This document shows, piece after piece, positions 53,594-63,736 of a stretch of 64,000 bases of DNA. Each line of letters opens with the position of its first letter. The stretch's first letter is position 1. The stretch is from contig CM054057.1 of assembly GCA_028641055.1 (NCBI GenBank), positions 727,790,484-727,854,483 on the forward strand, given 5' to 3'. The notes below the pieces were generated by a model. That model worked only from the letters and a program-made list of their open reading frames with translations, was not told where the DNA came from and did not search any database. Position numbers and translations under genes: made by a program. Origin of the DNA: Alopecurus myosuroides (Eukaryota; Streptophyta; Magnoliopsida; Poales; Poaceae).

Positions 53594-56500
53594 CTAAAGG
53601 GATGATCTGTTTCTATTTTTCTTCTTGCCTTTCTTCTGATTGCACCGTAATAACCATGGAACATCTTCATCATTTAACTGAATGCTTGGATCATCTTTGA
53701 CTTTGAAGGGAGGAATTTCATCAAATTTATTGTCATCTTCTGACATGTCTGTCTTGTCCTCGACTCCCACGATGTTTCTTTTCCCTGAAAGAACTATGTG
53801 GCGCCTTGGCTCATCGTCTGATGTATTCGCTTCCTTATCTTTTCTTTTTCTCGGTCTGCTAGACATGTCCTTCACATAGAAAACTTGAGCCACATCATTG
53901 GCTAGGACGAATTGATCATTGTCGTACCCAAGATTCTTCTGATCCACTGTTGTCATTCCGTACTTCGGGTCTACCTTCACGCCTGACAGGTTGAACCATT
54001 TGCACCAGAACAAAGGGACCTTAAAGGAAGGTCCGTAGTCAAGTTCCCATATCTGCTCTATGTAACCATAGTATGTGACCCTTTACCCGTTGTCGTCTTT
54101 TGCATCAAACCGGACGCCACTGTTTTGGTTGGTGCTCTTTTTATCTTGGTCTGCCGTGTAAAATATGTTACCATTTATCTCGTACCCTTTAAAGGTCAAT
54201 ACAGTCGAAGATGGTTGCTTGGCCAACAAGTATAGCTCATCTTCAACAATGTTGTCATTAATGAGACGTCTTTGCAACCAACCGCCGAAAGTCTTCGCGT
54301 GTTCTTTAGCAATGAAATCTTCAGGTTGCTCCGGATATTCCGAGCGTAAAATATCCTTGTGTTCCTGGATATATGGAGCCGCCAAGCTGGAATTAACTAG
54401 AACTGTGTAGTGTGCTTGAGTGAAAGATTGCTCGTCCACACATGTTGTTGATTTCTTTCCTAGCATGCCTTTTCCACGCAGTCTCCCCTCATGGCGTGAC
54501 TGAGGAACACCGATCGGATTCAGGTCAGGAATAAAGTCAACACAAAACTCAATGACCTCCTCTGTTCCATAGCCCTTGACCATGCTTCCTTCTGGCCTAG
54601 CACGGTTTTTAACATAATTCTTCAAGACTCCCATGAACCTCTCAAATGGGAACATATTGTGTAAGAATATAGGACCGAGAACGGAAATCTCTTGGACTAG
54701 GTGAACTATGAGGTGCGTCATAATATTGAAGAAGGTTGGTGGGAACACCAACTCGAAGCTGACAAGACATTGGACCACGTCCTTCTGTAAACTTGGTAGA
54801 GTTGCTGGATCGATTGCCTTCTGAGAAATTGCGTTGAGGAATGCACATAGCTTCACAATGGGTACTCGCACGTTTTTTGGCAGAAGCCTCCTCAATGCAA
54901 TCGGAAGTAACTGGGTCATGATCACGTGGCAGTCATGAGACTTTAGGTTTTGGAACTTTTTTCTTCCAGGTTTAGTATTCCTTTTATGTTCGACGAGTAG
55001 CCAGACGGGACCTTGATACTGCTCAGGACTTGGAAAAATATCTCCTTCTCTTCCTTGGTAAGTGCGTAGCTGGCAGGACCTTTGAAATTTTCTGGATTCA
55101 TCAGGTCGTCTCGTTCGTGCATACGTTGGTGGTGCAACCGTGCTTTTGGTGTATCTCTCGACTTCTTCCCATGCACGCCCAATAAGTTTAGCAGGTTCAC
55201 GCAAATATTTTTCGTCATGTGCATCACGTCGATCGCAGAGCGAACCTCTAGGAATTTCCAATAGGGTATTTCCCAGAATATAGTTTTCTTCTTTCACATG
55301 GCTACGTGGTTGTCGGCGTCATTCGGAACAGATTGTGCGCCAGGATCCTTACCAAAGATTACTTTTATATCTTTGACCATGTCATATATATCAGTACCTT
55401 TAGGGAGGGTTGGCTTCCTCCGTGTATCTGTCTCGCCTTTGAAATGCTTTCCTTTTTTTCTTACGGGATGCCTGTCTGGAAGAAATCGACGATGCCCCGG
55501 GTACACATTCTTGCCTATATGTATACTTTCAGTCTCGCCTAAACAGTGTGTGCATGCGCTGTATCCCTTGTTTGACTGTCCTGAGATGTTACTAAGAGCG
55601 GGCCAATCATTGATGGTTACAAACAGCAACCCTCGTAGGTCAAATTCCTCTTGTTTGTACTTGTCCCACACACGTACACCTTCGTCAGCCCACAACTCTA
55701 AAAGTTCATCAACCAGTGGCCTCAGGTACACATCAATGTTGTTGCCCGGTTGCGACGGGCCTAGGATAAGCACTGGCATCATAATGAACTTACGCTTCAT
55801 GCATAACCAAGGAGGAAGGTTATAGATACATAGAGTCATGGGCCAGGTGCTATGACTGCTAGTCTGCTCCCCAAACGGATTCAGGCCATCTGTACTCAGA
55901 CCAAACCTTAAGTTTCTTGCATCACGTGCAAAGTCCTCGTACCTATCGTCGATGTTTCTCCACTGCGACCCATCAGCGGGGTGTCTCAGCATATCGTCTT
56001 CCTTACGTTCTTCTTTGTGCCATCGCAGCAACTTGGCATGCTCTTTGTTTCGGAACAAACGTTTCAACCGTAGTATTATAGGAGCATGCCACATCACCTT
56101 GGCAGGAACCCTCTTCCTGGGGCGATCGTCGCCCTCAACATCACCAGGGTCATCTCGCCTGATCTTATACCGAAATGCACCGCATACCGGGCATGCAGTT
56201 AAATTCTCGTGCTGACCACGGTAGAGGATGCAGTCATTGATGCATGCATGTATCTTATGCACTTCCAATCCTAGAGGGCAGACAAGCTTCTTTGCTTCGT
56301 ATGTACTGCAGGGCAGCATGTTATCTCTTGGAAGCATCTTCTTCATTATTTTCAGCAGATTTTCGAATCCCTTGTCAGATAATCCATTCTCTGACTTCCA
56401 TTGCAGCAATTCCAGGGTGGTGCCCAGCTTTTTCTGGCCATCTTCGCAATTTGGGTACAACAATTTTTTGTGGTCTTCTAACATGCGCTCCAACTTCAAC

Positions 56501-56919
56501 CTCTCGTTTTCACTTGCGCAGTTTATCTGTTCTTCAAGAATGACCTGACGAAGATCATCATCAGACTCATCAACAATGTCCTCAAGTGCAGGCTCGTCTT
56601 CCCCCATTTCAGTATCACCGTGTTCACCGAACATAGGATAATTATCATTATCCTCTTCTTCTTCATTGTATTCCATTACAACCCCTCTTTCTCCGTGCTT
56701 GGTCCAACAAAAATAACTGGGCATGAAGCCTTCTTGCAACAGGTGGGTGTGTATGGTTCTTGAGCTAGGGAAATTCCTCTTATTCTGGCATTTTTTACAT
56801 GGACAAAAAATAAATCCATTCTGCCTGTTTTTCTCAGCCACATTGAGAAAACTATGCATGCCATTAAGGAATTCGGGACGACGTTGATCACTGTACATCC
56901 ATTGCCGGTTCATCTGCAT
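53594..56919 (-). pseudogene. CACTA (En/Spm) TNP2-like transposase
   Basis: ATG 56919. Domains in order: Transpos_assoc (RQWMYSDQRRPEFLNGMHSF, FCPCKKCQN); acidic linker; Transposase_21 (CPLGLEVHKIHACINDCILY, CPVCGAFRYK, MWHAPIILRLKRLF, FGLSTDGLNPFGE, SNKGYSACTHCLGETES). A break near 55294 follows. DUF4218-like MMHMTKNICVNLLNLLGVHG, then FPFERFMGVLKNYVKNRARP come next. A second break lies near 54960. DUF4216-like FWCKWFNLSGVKVDPKYGMT closes the gene, with a Lys-rich end at 53594. Transposase cuts and joins the CACTA ends. At least two frame breaks disable this copy; introns may explain some joints. Confidence 0.92.
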
Positions 56920-57051
56920 TATATAAATTTATCAACAACCATTATGCTAAATCATCATGACTAAATTAATTAATTAATACAAAAAGTTCATCAGACGTTA
57001 AAACCAAAGTAGCGTAGTGACCATACATAAAAACTCTCTCTAATTAATTCA

Positions 57052-57360
57052 TTAAAAAACAACAACAAATGCGATCAAAATCGCAACAAAGGTAACAATT
57101 GACCCGACGGCATAATGATACCAAGCCTCTTTACTAATTGCATATTTTCTAATCTTTCTAATCTTCAGGCGCATTGCGTCCATCTCGCTCTTGTGACCAT
57201 CGACGACACCGGCAAGAACCTTTTCCAAGGTCATCTTCTCTCTTTCAGTTTTTTCCAACCTTTCTTCAGTTTTTTTCAATCTTTCTTTCAAGCCAACATT
57301 TTCTTGTTCAACTAAGTGTAACTTCTCAACAATAGGGTCGATTGGCATTTCCGGTTCCAC
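57052..57360 (-). CDS. Small coiled-coil protein with C-terminal membrane segment (CACTA cargo)
   Basis: Intact 102-residue frame. Residues about 10-70 are heptad-rich (VEKLHLVEQENVGLKERLKK, RLEKTEREKMTLEKVLAG). Residues about 82-102 form a single hydrophobic helix (VGSIVTFVAILIAFVVVF) at the extreme C-terminus: tail-anchored layout. It lies between the transposase start and the right terminus, same strand. Similar small proteins are frequent in Triticeae CACTA elements. Function unknown; the layout parallels the MULE-borne protein at 6361. Confidence 0.75.
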   Translation of the reverse strand: MEPEMPIDPIVEKLHLVEQENVGLKERLKKTEERLEKTEREKMTLEKVLAGVVDGHKSEMDAMRLKIRKIRKYAISKEAWYHYAVGSIVTFVAILIAFVVVF

Positions 57361-57994
57361 TACCTCCTAGATAAAAATATCTATGTCAAGTTGGTCGGCG
57401 TAATTAATTGTCATATAATCTAGAAATGAAAATATGTAGTTATAAAAGATAATATACCACATCCGAATCATAGACTGGACGAGGGCCAACGGGGACGGAT
57501 ATCAAAACCATGGCGCTATATATATAAAAAAGTTATATACAAGTAAATATGTAAATCGTACAAATCAAAATTTGTTTTGGTAAATAAAAACAATAGGCTC
57601 ACCAAGGTTGTGTCGGTGACGGGGCGATCGACGGCGGTGAGGAAGGGGACAAGGCGCGCGACACTAAAAATAACCACAAATCATAATTAAATTTGAGCTC
57701 AAATTGCATATGTATACATAACAAATGATGAACTCTCTCTAGCTTAGGCATTTCATCAAACACCTAGCTAGCACAACAAAAATGAAATGAGCAAAAAAAC
57801 AAGCAAAACTTGCAATGCTGGAAGAGGGAATGTTAATGCTAACCGTAGAACCGATGGGTACCAACAATCTTGACAAATGGTGGAGAAAAATAGGGATGGA
57901 TTAGAGCTCACAAGAGGAAGGAGAGAGCAAAAATGGAGTTGAGCTCGAGCTGGAAAAAATGGAGCTGAGCTAGGGGTGGAATATAGGGTTTAGG
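57361..57994. other. Spacer to the CACTA right terminus
   Basis: AT-rich; an additional small exon of the 57052 gene may end near 57510 (CAT at 57511 in minus orientation). Nothing else supported. Confidence 0.4.
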
Positions 57995-58314
57995 GGAGGG
58001 CTTTAGGACCGGTTTGTGTTACAAACCGGTGCTAAAGGGTCTGACAGCGGGCCCCGCAGTTGCCGCAAAAAACGAGAAAACATTTAGAACCGGTTTGTGA
58101 TACAAACCGGTTCTAAAGGGTCTGACCCCTGGGCCCCCCTCTCTGCAGCAAATGGCCGCAAGGCCTTTAGGACCGGTTTGTAACACAAACCGGTCCTAAA
58201 GGCCTTGCGGCCATTTGCTGCAGAGAGGGGGCGCAGCGGACAGACCCTTTAGAACCGGTTTATATCCAATCCGGTTCCAATGTGCTTGGCTCAATGTCCT
58301 GTTTTCTACTAGTG
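57995..58314. repeat. CACTA right terminus and subterminal repeats
   Basis: GGACCGGTTTGTGTTACAAACCGGTGCT, GAACCGGTTTGTGATACA and GACCGGTTTGTAACACAAACC arranged as inverted pairs, then TTTTCTACTAGTG. Confidence 0.9.
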
Positions 58315-59043
58315 ATGGCTGAAGTTTGGCACACTCTACGTGTGGCCACACCATGCCGCAAGAGTCTCGACATGGCGTACACCAATATGTGCGAGAGGCT
58401 CCCCGATCTTCTTACTCATTTCAGCAATCTGTATGAAGAAGCCGATGAACACCATAGGTTCTTCGAGCTTGATTTAGAGTATACGGCGGATCAACGGGAT
58501 GTTGTCGTCATCCAAATTGCCTTCCAGGAGATCGTGTTGGTCTTCCAATGGGCAAGGTAACGCACACGTACAATCGATCTCTCTTGTAGGATAGTGTTGC
58601 ATTTTCGATTTGTTTGTTGCATTGGAAGAATACATGTGTTGCAACATATCTAACACGTTCTATTTTGTTGTTGCAGTAGTTCAAAAGATTCTACGGCCCT
58701 TGTTGATTTTCTTGTCAACAAGGGGTACGACTTCTACAGTGTTGACATCACTCAAGACCGGCAGAAGTTGATGCGATTGGATATTGTGATACCCGAAGAT
58801 CACTACATTGATCTTCAGGATCTTATCCATTTTGATGATTTGTGCGGTCACAAGACCGGGATGGCTCCGATGGCAACCGCCTTCATCCACGCCGACTATA
58901 AAACCATGAAGTCTGGTTTCCCCTCCAAGAATCACATGCGTTGGGGGAAGAACCCACTGGACCGGACCAACCTCAACTATGCAGCCATAGATGCATACGT
59001 TTCCTACGAGTTGTTCCGCATCTACTCGACGGAGCTCGAGTAG
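58315..59043 (+). CDS. DEDD-type 3'-5' exonuclease (Werner-exonuclease-like), CACTA cargo
   Basis: Two exons: 58315-58556 (donor GTAACG) and 58677-59043 (acceptor TTGTTGTTGCAG). They splice in frame to 202 residues with no stop. Motif I DLE lies at D53/E55 (FELDLEYTADQRDVVVIQIA), motif II Asp at about D108 (YSVDITQDRQKLMRL), motif III Y182xxxD186 (NLNYAAIDAYVSYELFRIY). This is the DEDDy pattern of RNase D/WRN-type exonucleases, which remove nucleotides from 3' ends with two metal ions. The domain is near minimal length for the family. The ATG is the right copy of the nested CACTA's TSD, so the frame is intact but its old promoter now lies 12 kb upstream. Confidence 0.78.
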
Positions 59044-59583
59044 ATGGTGTTTGTCCCGCATCTTGCGTTCGATATATGCATGTAATGGATATATTAGTAT
59101 GTAATGGATATATATTATTATGTAATGGATATTATTTCTATATTAATTAGTAGCTATATTGTTAATTTCTATATTATGTCAAACACACATTTCAAAACAA
59201 ACAAACAAAAACACATCAAGAAAACAAACAATAACACATCAAGAAAACAAAACAGGAAAACTACCGTTTCTAAATTAATCTAAGCCATAGATGTATACGT
59301 TTCCTACGAGAGTTGTTCCGCATCTACTCGACGGAGCTAGAGTAGATGGTGTTTGTGTACCGCATCTTGCGTTCGATATATGCATGTAATGGATATATTA
59401 GTATGTAATGCATATATATTATTATGTAATGGATATTATTTCTATATTAATTAGTAGCTATATTATTTCTATATTATGTCAAACACACATTTCAAAACAA
59501 ACAAACAAAAACACATCAAGAAAACAAACAATAACACATCAAGAAAACAAAACAGAAAAACTACCGTTTCTAAATTAATCTAA
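58984..59583 (+). repeat. 300-bp tandem duplication of the exonuclease 3' end
   Basis: GCCATAGATGCATACGTTTCCTACGAG at 58984 recurs at 59284 with few differences; units cover the last 20 codons plus 3' untranslated region. The second copy is not part of the reading frame. Confidence 0.92.
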
Positions 59584-59690
59584 GCCAGGAAAACATAGAT
59601 CTAGTCAATACCAAACTCATCCAGTTGAATTTACTTCAAATACATTTTTAAACTCATTCTAAAAATAATAGAAGAGCCTACTGGTTTTTT

Positions 59691-59935
59691 GATATATTAT
59701 TTGTATTTTTAAGATTTTAAAATGTATTAGTTTTATTTTTCTGAATATTTTGATATATTAATAGTATTTTTAAGATTTTAAAATGAATTAGTTTTATTTT
59801 TCTGAATATTTTGATATATTAATTGTATTTTTAAGATTTTAAAACGAATTAGTTTTATTTTTCTGAATATTTTGATATATTAATTGTATTTTTAAGATTT
59901 TAAAATGAATTAGTTTTATTAAAAATTTAATGTTT
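59691..59935. repeat. Four 61-bp AT-rich tandem units
   Basis: GATATATTAATTGTATTTTTAAG-type units start at 59691, 59752, 59813 and 59874. Confidence 0.92.
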
Positions 59936-60102
59936 ATTTATTTATTAAAAATTATTAATTACATCATTGCTTTTGTTTATTAAAAGATTTATTTGGAATT
60001 CAGACAATAAAGAAATGTGGCATCGACCAACATGTTAATAGGATTGATATGATATTAGTATCACATACATGCGTGCGAAACACTTGGATGCGGGACGGGA
60101 TG

Positions 60103-60154
60103 GAACTCGAAAGTTAAGCGTGCTAGTGCTAGAGTAGTGGGAGGATGGGTGTCC
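60103..60154 (+). other. 5S-rRNA-like segment in the outer CACTA
   Basis: GAACTCGAAAGTTAAGCGTG, then AGAGTAGT and AGGATGGGTG. By eye it agrees at 43 of 52 positions with plant 5S rRNA from about nucleotide 41 onward. This covers the A box, intermediate element and C box of the internal pol III promoter. Weaker similarity extends to 60167 (GGAAAGT). The 5' third of 5S is not clear. No T4 terminator follows at once. The 5S sequence was recalled, not searched. Confidence 0.7.
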
Positions 60155-60227
60155 GAGCGGAAAGTTTGACCACGAGTAAGAAATTTGACTAGAGATAATT
60201 GTAGTTAGACACTAAGCAAATAATAAA

Positions 60228-60487
60228 AATTCTGAAAAAAGGGAGTGAAAAAATTGGAGTGAAAAAAAGGGAGTGAAAAATAATTAGAAATCCCAAATGA
60301 ATTAAAGAAATAACGAAAAAACATGTAGTCCCGGTTCGTGTGGCCAACCGGGACAAAATTCTGAAAAAAAAGGGAGTGAAAAAAAGGAGTGAAAAAAGGG
60401 AATGAAAAATAATTAGAAACCCCAAATGAATTAAAGAAATAACGCAAAATCATGTTGTCCCGGTTCGTGTGGCCAACCGGGACTAAA
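60228..60487. repeat. Subterminal 129-bp direct repeats of the outer CACTA
   Basis: AATTCTGAAAAAAGGGAGTG at 60228 and 60357; each ends in CCCGGTTCGTGTGGCCAACCGGGAC. Inverted CCCGGTT...AACCGGG pairs fit transposase-binding sites. Confidence 0.88.
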
Positions 60488-60798
60488 GGTCCCCCGCCCC
60501 CGGCGCACGCCACCCGCCCACGTGGACGGGTCTTTAGCCGCGGTCCGTAAGTGGCGCGACTATAAGGGGGTCTTTAGTCGCGCATATCTAGTCCCGGTTG
60601 CGCGGCCGGGACTAATGGCCTTTGCGAACCGGGACTGAAAGCCTATTTTCTACCAGAGGTAGGAGCAGTTTGAGGAGAAAAGTAAACTTTTTCTGTCACA
60701 TGGGACCCATATAGGGTGACAAAACGGTGGAGGAGTTTTGATTTTATTAGACCTATGACTAGTAATTTTCTTAGACACATCGCACAATGCACACGCTC

Positions 60799-60985
60799 TA
60801 AATAGACGTTTCGGGAGGGCAGTGGCAGTGGTACAGCAGGAACAAACATGCATGCACGGTGCCAATGCTGCGTCGTACATGTGGAGTCCAAACCAAGCAA
60901 TCTACGGTCGAGTGCTAGCTAGGGGCATGGCCACCCATGTATTACGATACAGATGCATGCACCAACAACGATCCACCAATTGCAA
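60799..60985. repeat. Duplicated backbone, copy B segment 3c
   Basis: AATAGACGTTTCGGGAGGGCAGTG, ACATGCATGCACGGTGC and ACCAACAACGATCCA match 29733-29900 of copy A. Confidence 0.85.
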
Positions 60986-61443
60986 CGCAACACCTTTTGG
61001 CCAAGGGAAACAAGAGAACAAAGCAACGATGCATGCTCTAGGACCAATATAGTGCGGGAACGGATTAATGGTTTGTTCTGCTTCACCGCAGGGGTTTAAC
61101 AGACGGACCGGTTCGTCATACACACGGGTGCGTCCAAGGCGATTAATGGCGTTGTGTAGAAGCTCGTTCCGCTCGCGTAACGGCGACGAAGCGACGTGTC
61201 GCCGGCGAGCACGCGGGATCAGCCTTCCCGGCTCCCCAAGCGGCCACCGCGAGAACGAACGTGCCTGAGATGCGTCGCTCCCATTTGCTCTGACGCGACG
61301 CGTGCTAACCTGGCTGTCTAAAGACCATGGGAGTGGCGACAAGCACTTTGATTGGTGAACATCAGGATGGGGAGGAGGCGGCGAGGCATCAACAACCAGA
61401 GGCGCAATAGGAACATCGGCCTTCGCTGTGGCCTGACCGGGTC
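60986..61443. other. Spacer; no gene seen
   Basis: GC-rich from 61060; probable 5' part of the following unknown ORF's element. No terminal repeats identified. Confidence 0.4.
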
Positions 61444-62302
61444 ATGGCCTACAACTCGTTTTCCACATGGCGCATCGAGGAGGTGTTACGCTGGGTGAGG
61501 TCGGGCTTCGAGGAGCTGGAGGTAGCCTCCATTCAGGCTTGGGGATCATTTCCGCTCCGTCGTGGCCATCGAGCGGTCTACAAACAGCTCAACGCCCCAA
61601 TGACATCGAGCGAGCAACTGGCTCTCATCGCCCATAGGGAGGACAATGTCGCCTCCTTGTTGGCCGTCCAGTGTGTGGCCCACGAGGACTGAATGAGGCG
61701 CGGGAGGCTGAACGTAGCGACATGGCGAACACCCACCACATTCAGATAGACAACACTTTCCGTCGGGCTCTCGAAGCTCAAGAGGTGGACAAGGAGGCGC
61801 AAAGGCGGTAGATACTGCGCACGTGGGTTGAGCGGGAGGCGTCTGCGCGCGCACACACATCAGGCAAAAGTGCACTAGATGGTGGTGCAAGTCAGGGTGG
61901 AACGAGGCTGGCTCGGGCAAGGGGACGCTACGTGAATAACACAAGACGCCGACGGCCAAGATATAAGCCGACGGCCAAATATCGGGCCGTCGGCGTAGAC
62001 TCGGAAGAGGCTAACCGAAATTGCGAAAAAAAATTGAGCTACGCCAATGGCAATGCCGTCGGACTATATTTTTTTTTGAGCTATGCGTTTTTTAGCTACG
62101 TCGACGGCAATGCCGTCGGCGTAGACTGGTTTTTTTTTTGTTTGGCTTAATCACCGTTTTGAACAAAATTTTTGCATTCGAAGTCGGATTTCGATGTTCT
62201 TTAGCTCGTTTTGAAAATGAGAAACAAATATATATCATCATGCATATTGTTCAAGCTATGTTTTTCAAAAAAAATCCATGACCAAAGACGAAACCAAAAA
62301 TA

Positions 62303-62880
62303 AAGGTGAAAGGTTAGGGCCGGAGAGGCATTCCGGAGCGTCGGAATCCAACCAATACCGAGGTGGTGTCATACCAAGTGGGTACAAGTCTGTCTTGGAT
62401 TTTAGATATCCAAAATTACACTCCGGGATGTTAGTGGCTTCACCGTCATCAGTTTCTCTCTAATGATCGAGTTTCTGGACTTGTAGGTTGAAACTCCCAC
62501 TTCGAGAGAATTAGAGAGAATCTTATGAAGAGTTGGTGTATAACTTTGTTTTGGATGTTCCATTTTTCCATTTTTCTACTCTATTTGGGGCCACCCTAAC
62601 ACAAAGAAGCAAAAATTTCCATTTTTCTACTCTATTTGGACGCCAGTACCGGCTGTAGTCGTATAAGTGTGGTTTTTCTCCAACGGGGCTAGGGTTTCAC
62701 CGGAGAGGGGATCCGGAGCGTTGGGGTCCCACCATACCATAAGTGTACAAGTGCATTATGGGTTTTGGGTGACAAGTATTGCACTCCAGGGTGTGATCTG
62801 CTTCACCAACATCCACTTCTTTGTAGTTTCGACAACTAATTTGCCTAGGGTGACCCTATACCACACACTCAAAACTCTAC
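62303..62880. repeat. Diverged direct repeat inside the third CACTA
   Basis: GGTTAGGGCCGGAGAGGCATTCCGGAGCGTCGG (62309 on) is echoed from 62688 (GGGTTTCACCGGAGAGGGGATCCGGAGCGTTGG), continuing with matching CATACCA...GTACAAGT and ACTCC.GG.TGT..TC..CTTCACC. Confidence 0.75.
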
Positions 62881-63204
62881 TTGGTAACTTTTTATACATG
62901 ATAAAAAAATATTATATGGATGTCATATTTGGATTTCTCTCATTTTTCTAAATTGATTTAGACATATTATTTGTCAAATTCGATTTACGGATTTGTAGAT
63001 ATGAATTATTCAATATTAAATGCAAAAAGGGCAAAAAAGTTAATTGTTATTTGAATTCATGATTATTAATAGCTATTATTTTCTATTTAAATATTTTTTT
63101 TATTCACAAAATAAAGGAGTGTGATATGATGGTTCAAGAGTTAACATGATTGATTGGATATTACTGTCAGCAAAATATCTGTTGTTTCTAGGCAGCTCAT
63201 AGGA

Positions 63205-63269
63205 AGAAACTAAAAAGTTAAGCTTGCTGGGACGGAAGTAGACTAAAAATGGGTGCCCAATCGGGAAGT
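63205..63269 (+). other. 5S-rRNA-like segment in the third CACTA
   Basis: AAAGTTAAGCTTGCTGGGAC, AAGTAG, ATGGGTGCCC and CGGGAAGT fall in the order and spacing of the 5S internal control region; roughly two thirds identity by eye. It lies about 245 bp from the right end, in a position comparable to the copy at 60103. Confidence 0.55.
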
Positions 63270-63630
63270 GTTAGTACAAGCAAGCGATTTAAATTAAAAT
63301 TAAGAATGATTAGAGGAAAAAATGTCTCTACTGCGATTAACTAGTTAAACAATTCGAATAAAAAATGTAGAAAAAAAGTCGGCCTATCCATATGCCGACT
63401 GTAGCCGTCAGCGTAGCCCCAGTCTGCGATGACGAGGTCGTCGCAACGCTGACAGCCACCGTCGGCCTATCCATATGTCGATAGGGATAGGGCCATTGTC
63501 CTACCTGTAGTGGGAAGGTCGTTCGCCTATCTTCGCATCGTACTTCGACGAGGCGACAACGAACGATGATGAGGATGTCGCCTTCAACAGGGAGGCAAAC
63601 GACGATGACGAAGGCCCTAGTGGAGTTTAG

Positions 63631-63736
63631 GATAGTTTAATTTAGTCTATGTTACATTATATCAATCTAAAAGGTTTATGTTCAACAATATGTAATGTTT
63701 ATGTTAAGGGCTTGACACACCTTTATGGCACATATA
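63631..63736. other. 3' flank of the unknown ORF
   Basis: AT-rich, no feature. Confidence 0.4.

Larger units (their letters stand above)
46022..58314 (-). mobile_element. Nested CACTA element with En/Spm genes and cargo
   Basis: CACTGGTGGAGAACAGGGCA at 46022 faces GTTTTCTACTAGTG ending at 58314; TSD ATG. 12,293 bp. On the minus strand, right to left: coiled-coil/membrane protein (57360-57052), TNP2-like transposase (56919-53594), AP2 gene (52555-51905), Transposase_24/Ulp1-like gene (50437-46601). ACCGGTTTGT subterminal repeats lie at both ends and, unusually, in the middle. Confidence 0.95.
45636..60658 (+). mobile_element. CACTA element carrying an exonuclease gene, split by a second CACTA
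   Basis: Left CACTGGTAGAAAA at 45636, right TTTTCTACCAGAG ending at 60658; GTA on both sides (45633-45635, 60659-60661), the 3-bp CACTA duplication. Subterminal CCCGGTTGG / CCAACCGGG words cluster near both ends. Without the nested CACTA the element is about 2.7 kb. It holds only the exonuclease gene and no transposase. Confidence 0.92.
45450..60798. mobile_element. Harbinger-like MITE split by a CACTA insertion
   Basis: GGGCATGTGCAGTGTTGC at 45450 and GCACAATGCACACGCTC ending at 60798 are imperfect inverted ends; flanks are TTA and TAA. Copy A at about 29733 (CGATAATAGACG) lacks it. Without the CACTA it is about 330 bp. Confidence 0.72.
61940..63512. mobile_element. Third CACTA element (left end damaged or uncertain)
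   Basis: The right end reads ATTGTCCTACCTGTAGTG, complement of CACTACAGGTAGGACAAT, ending at 63512. GCCGACGGC / GCCGTCGGC subterminal words cluster at 61947-62125 and 63380-63475. The left end may be CACAAGACGCCGACGG at 61940, which lacks a proper CACTA start, and no 3-bp TSD matches. No transposase inside. Confidence 0.7.
61444..63630 (+). pseudogene. Unknown ORF, interrupted by a CACTA element
   Basis: Left piece (61444-61939): STWRIEEVLRWVRSGFEELE, EQLALIAHREDNVASLLAVQ, then, after frame changes, TLSFRRALEAQE-like text and ILRTWVEREASARAHTSG. Right piece (63532-63630): FASYFDEATTNDDEDVAFNR and EANDDDEGPSGV before a stop. An acidic end like this is common in transposon accessory ORFs. No domain recognised; joining the pieces is inference from position. 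Confidence 0.4.
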
